From contig NC_045132.1 in NCBI RefSeq assembly GCF_007655135.1, forward strand, positions 15,314,001-15,378,000: DNA of 64,000 nt, given 5' to 3'. The position numbers were made by a program, and so were the translations under genes. The notes under the pieces are model-generated. The model was not told the DNA's origin and ran no database searches. It saw nothing but the letters and a program-made list of their open reading frames with translations. This DNA comes from Punica granatum (Eukaryota; Streptophyta; Magnoliopsida; Myrtales; Lythraceae). Below are positions 61,839 to 64,000 of the stretch, in pieces (position 1 is the stretch's first letter; the number at the start of each line of letters is the position of its first letter).

Positions 61839-62503
61839 TTACGCATCTGAAACCCAGCGAAACCATTCACCAAAATTTCCCCCAAAGCTGCCATCCAGCC
61901 CTCCCACCCCCCTGCTCCAGCGACTGCTCCCGGTCAAATGCCTCCTGTCAGAGCTCCTAAATGATAACGAGGCTGCCCTCCAATTCATGCTTTCCCTCAG
62001 CCAGCTGCCTCTCCCACTGGCCGCATCGGCAGTGAGGCTCTCTTCCGTATGGCATGGGCGGAAGCTAAAGTAATCGCAGCCGGCGAGGCGAGTGGCAAGG
62101 TCAGAGTCGGACACGAAGACACTCGACCGGCAGAGGGGGCACACGGGGTTGGAGTGGAGCCAGGAGTCCACGCACTGGGCGTGGGAGGCGTTTCAGCACA
62201 GAGGAAGCACCCGGACCTGATCGTAAGGCCTGAATGTGGACAGGCAGATCGTGCGGTCGGAGTCCGGCCCGCCTTCATCTGAGGAGCAAGGGGTAATGGA
62301 GGAGAAGGAGAAGAGCAGGAGGGAGGTGCTGCCGGTAATGGTGGCAGGTGGAGGTGGCGGGAAGAGGAGATGGCGGGGGCCGGAGAGGAGGGAGAGGGAG
62401 AAAACAGACGGAGGAGGCCCCGGCGGAGAAGGATGATGATGACGGCGGTGAGGGAGAGGATGAGGAGAATGAAGACGACGCTGGCGGCAGCGGACGACGA
62501 CAT
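61839..62503 (-). pseudogene. ATL-type RING-H2 E3 ligase pseudogene (ATL4-like)
   Basis: ATL proteins are membrane-anchored E3 ubiquitin ligases, normally single-exon. The start at 62503 (MSSSAAAS) opens a transmembrane helix (VVFILLILSLTAVIIILLRR). A frameshift between about 62430 and 62350 is needed to reach the RING frame, which holds LLFSFSSITP, then ICLSTFRPYDQVRVLPLC, and after a TGA codon CVDSWLHSNPVCPLCRSSVF. Within the RING the first Cys is Arg (CGC), the codon after LPLC is TGA (at about 62203), the first His is Asn (AAC) and the Phe before the second His is Ser. The C-terminal part (SDSDLATRL to the stop at 61839) fits ATL4-like proteins. With one frameshift, one stop and two lost zinc ligands it cannot make a working RING. 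Confidence 0.8.
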
Positions 62504-63691
62504 GATCGTGTAGAGAGAGAGAGAGAGGGGATGGCTTGGCGGGAACTTGTTCAGTTTCAATTATGTTCAGCGCTCTCAGGCAGGAGAACATGAATATGCC
62601 AAGCGAAGTGGAGTGCGTGACAATGGCATTGAGTCGACTCGACACGACTCAGACAACATTGTCAGTAAAACTGAATCCGGGGAACAATCTCGGAGTTTCG
62701 ACAAAGAACCGCCTCGGAACGATAATTGCAAATCAATTCGCTGGAGTTCCTTTCCTTATAACAGAACACAAATTCGAAAATGTGTTACTTTTCTTTGAAT
62801 ATGAGCTCCTCTAAATTTCAACACTCAAATTCACTCTATTATAAATATACATATTATAAATGTCATTTATGATCTTACATTAGCGTGAATCTTTTCCATA
62901 TGCCGAAGTGAAGTGGGAGTATAATATCGCACTAATTATCATATACTTATTGGTGGTGATTCGAAAGTCTGCACAACCAGAGGCCTTTTTAATTCTACGT
63001 GTCGAATCCTGATTTTTTGTCCTAACTTTCATAATTTATATAGATATACAACTGTAAATATAACAACAAAAGAGGTTTAATGTAGTGTTACAAAACGTTG
63101 ACCTGAAATTAATAGGTTCTAAACTCGAATTCTTATTGACAAACCATCCCATGACTCTTGATTTTCCTTTCCCTACTAGAAACTTTGGGCCCTCCTCCAT
63201 AGACATCCCATGGTGGCGGCAGCGATGAATTCTTTATTCCTTTACTTCCTATTTTTCTCGTATTTTGAATTTAACAATGGTGAATTTAATCTTTCACCCT
63301 TAAAGAAAGTCACATGCAATGCATATGACCTATTTTAGTTGGAAAAGTGGTCGGAAATCAAGTTGAGGGTGGACGGTGCCTATTTTTAGATAGATCAGGG
63401 GGTATACTGCAAAATTTTAATGGTTGAGTGGCAATGTGCATTCGGACTCAATGGTTGGAGGACAAAGTGCATTTTTTTGAGAAAAATAACACCGTATGAC
63501 ACGATTTTTTTAATCTTCTCGCGTTACAACATAAAATGAAATAATTTCACTATACATTACCAATTTTTTTCCCCCACAATATTCAATCTGTTTTTTCATC
63601 ACACGACACGATTTTTTGACTGTGAGTTTTTTGGGGCAATTTTGTAAGAATGAGAATCTGAGGAACCTAAAACAAATAATATAAAATCTAT

Positions 63692-63750
<59 letters not shown>

Positions 63751-64000
63751 AATGATAAGCTCATTCATGCCTTTTTTATATTTACTCGCTTCCTCTTCCG
63801 CCCACTCCCGCGCTCGCTAGCCCCCCACATCCAAGCAAACCTGACTGTCTCCTCTCCTTTTGCCTTCTCCATTGTCCCCTGCACATTCGTTTTCCGCCTC
63901 TGTGCATCTGTCCTTCGCCCATGCTCTGCATCGCCTAACGGTTCCACTCTCCCTTCGACTCTTGCTCCTTGATCGCGCACACAGAGGGTGGATCCTTCCC
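62504..64000. other. Intergenic, no gene seen; possible leader of a gene to the right
   Basis: There is no coding region. A CT microsatellite followed by TA repeats lies at 63693-63751. After it, 63770-64000 is strongly pyrimidine-rich and GC-richer than its surroundings, as in plant 5' leaders, but no ATG-initiated exon could be assigned before the window ends. Confidence 0.4.

Overview
This window is nuclear DNA from a flowering plant, most likely a woody eudicot. The evidence is multi-exon genes with plant GT-AG introns, plant-specific families (ABP1, plant PIEZO, a MTERF4-type organelle regulator, an ATL RING-H2 gene), long AT-rich intergenic stretches, and a plant-type set of transposons: Copia, LINE, PIF/Harbinger, Mutator-like foldbacks, tRNA-derived SINEs and Helitron-like termini. 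I cannot name the species from the sequence. I see no bacterial, viral or CRISPR system. The only virus-like trace is a short decayed reverse-transcriptase scrap near 32.8 kb.

Genes, left to right. 1-11.9 kb (minus): the first 15 exons, 1813 codons, of a PIEZO mechanosensitive channel whose pore end lies beyond the window. 25.4-27.0 kb (minus): an intact single-exon MTERF4/RUG2-like organelle mTERF protein. 36.7-39.1 kb (plus): an intact five-exon ABP1 ending in KDEL. 39.9-42.3 kb (minus): an intact seven-exon exosome subunit RRP4, convergent with ABP1. 58.5-59.6 kb (minus): the last three phase-0 exons of an unidentified gene. 61.8-62.5 kb (minus): a decayed ATL4-like RING-H2 pseudogene. A single cysteine-rich exon sits at 55.2 kb.

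Mobile and repeat regions. A foldback lies just upstream of PIEZO (12.3-13.2 kb). A 4.5-kb PIF/Harbinger element (15.5-20.0 kb) has an apparently intact transposase but two in-frame stops in its MYB-like partner. A SINE-headed triplicated repeat (20.6-21.9 kb) and foldback MITEs follow. A decayed LINE fills 27.5-30.9 kb. Between 32.6 and 34.4 kb there are two outward-facing Helitron-like ends. From 42.3 to 48.7 kb the region upstream of RRP4 is a palindromic and direct triplication with a hAT-like terminus at the hinge, followed by nested DNA transposons. From 49.3 to 54.8 kb there is a complete Copia element with target duplication GTTTT, inserted into an older LTR remnant.

The retained genes serve unrelated housekeeping and signalling roles (mechanosensing, organelle gene expression, ER auxin-binding protein, RNA decay), and nothing suggests a pathway cluster. 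The most unusual structure is the RRP4 upstream rearrangement, where the order of events (transposon insertion, then inverted and direct copying through microhomology) can be read from the sequence.
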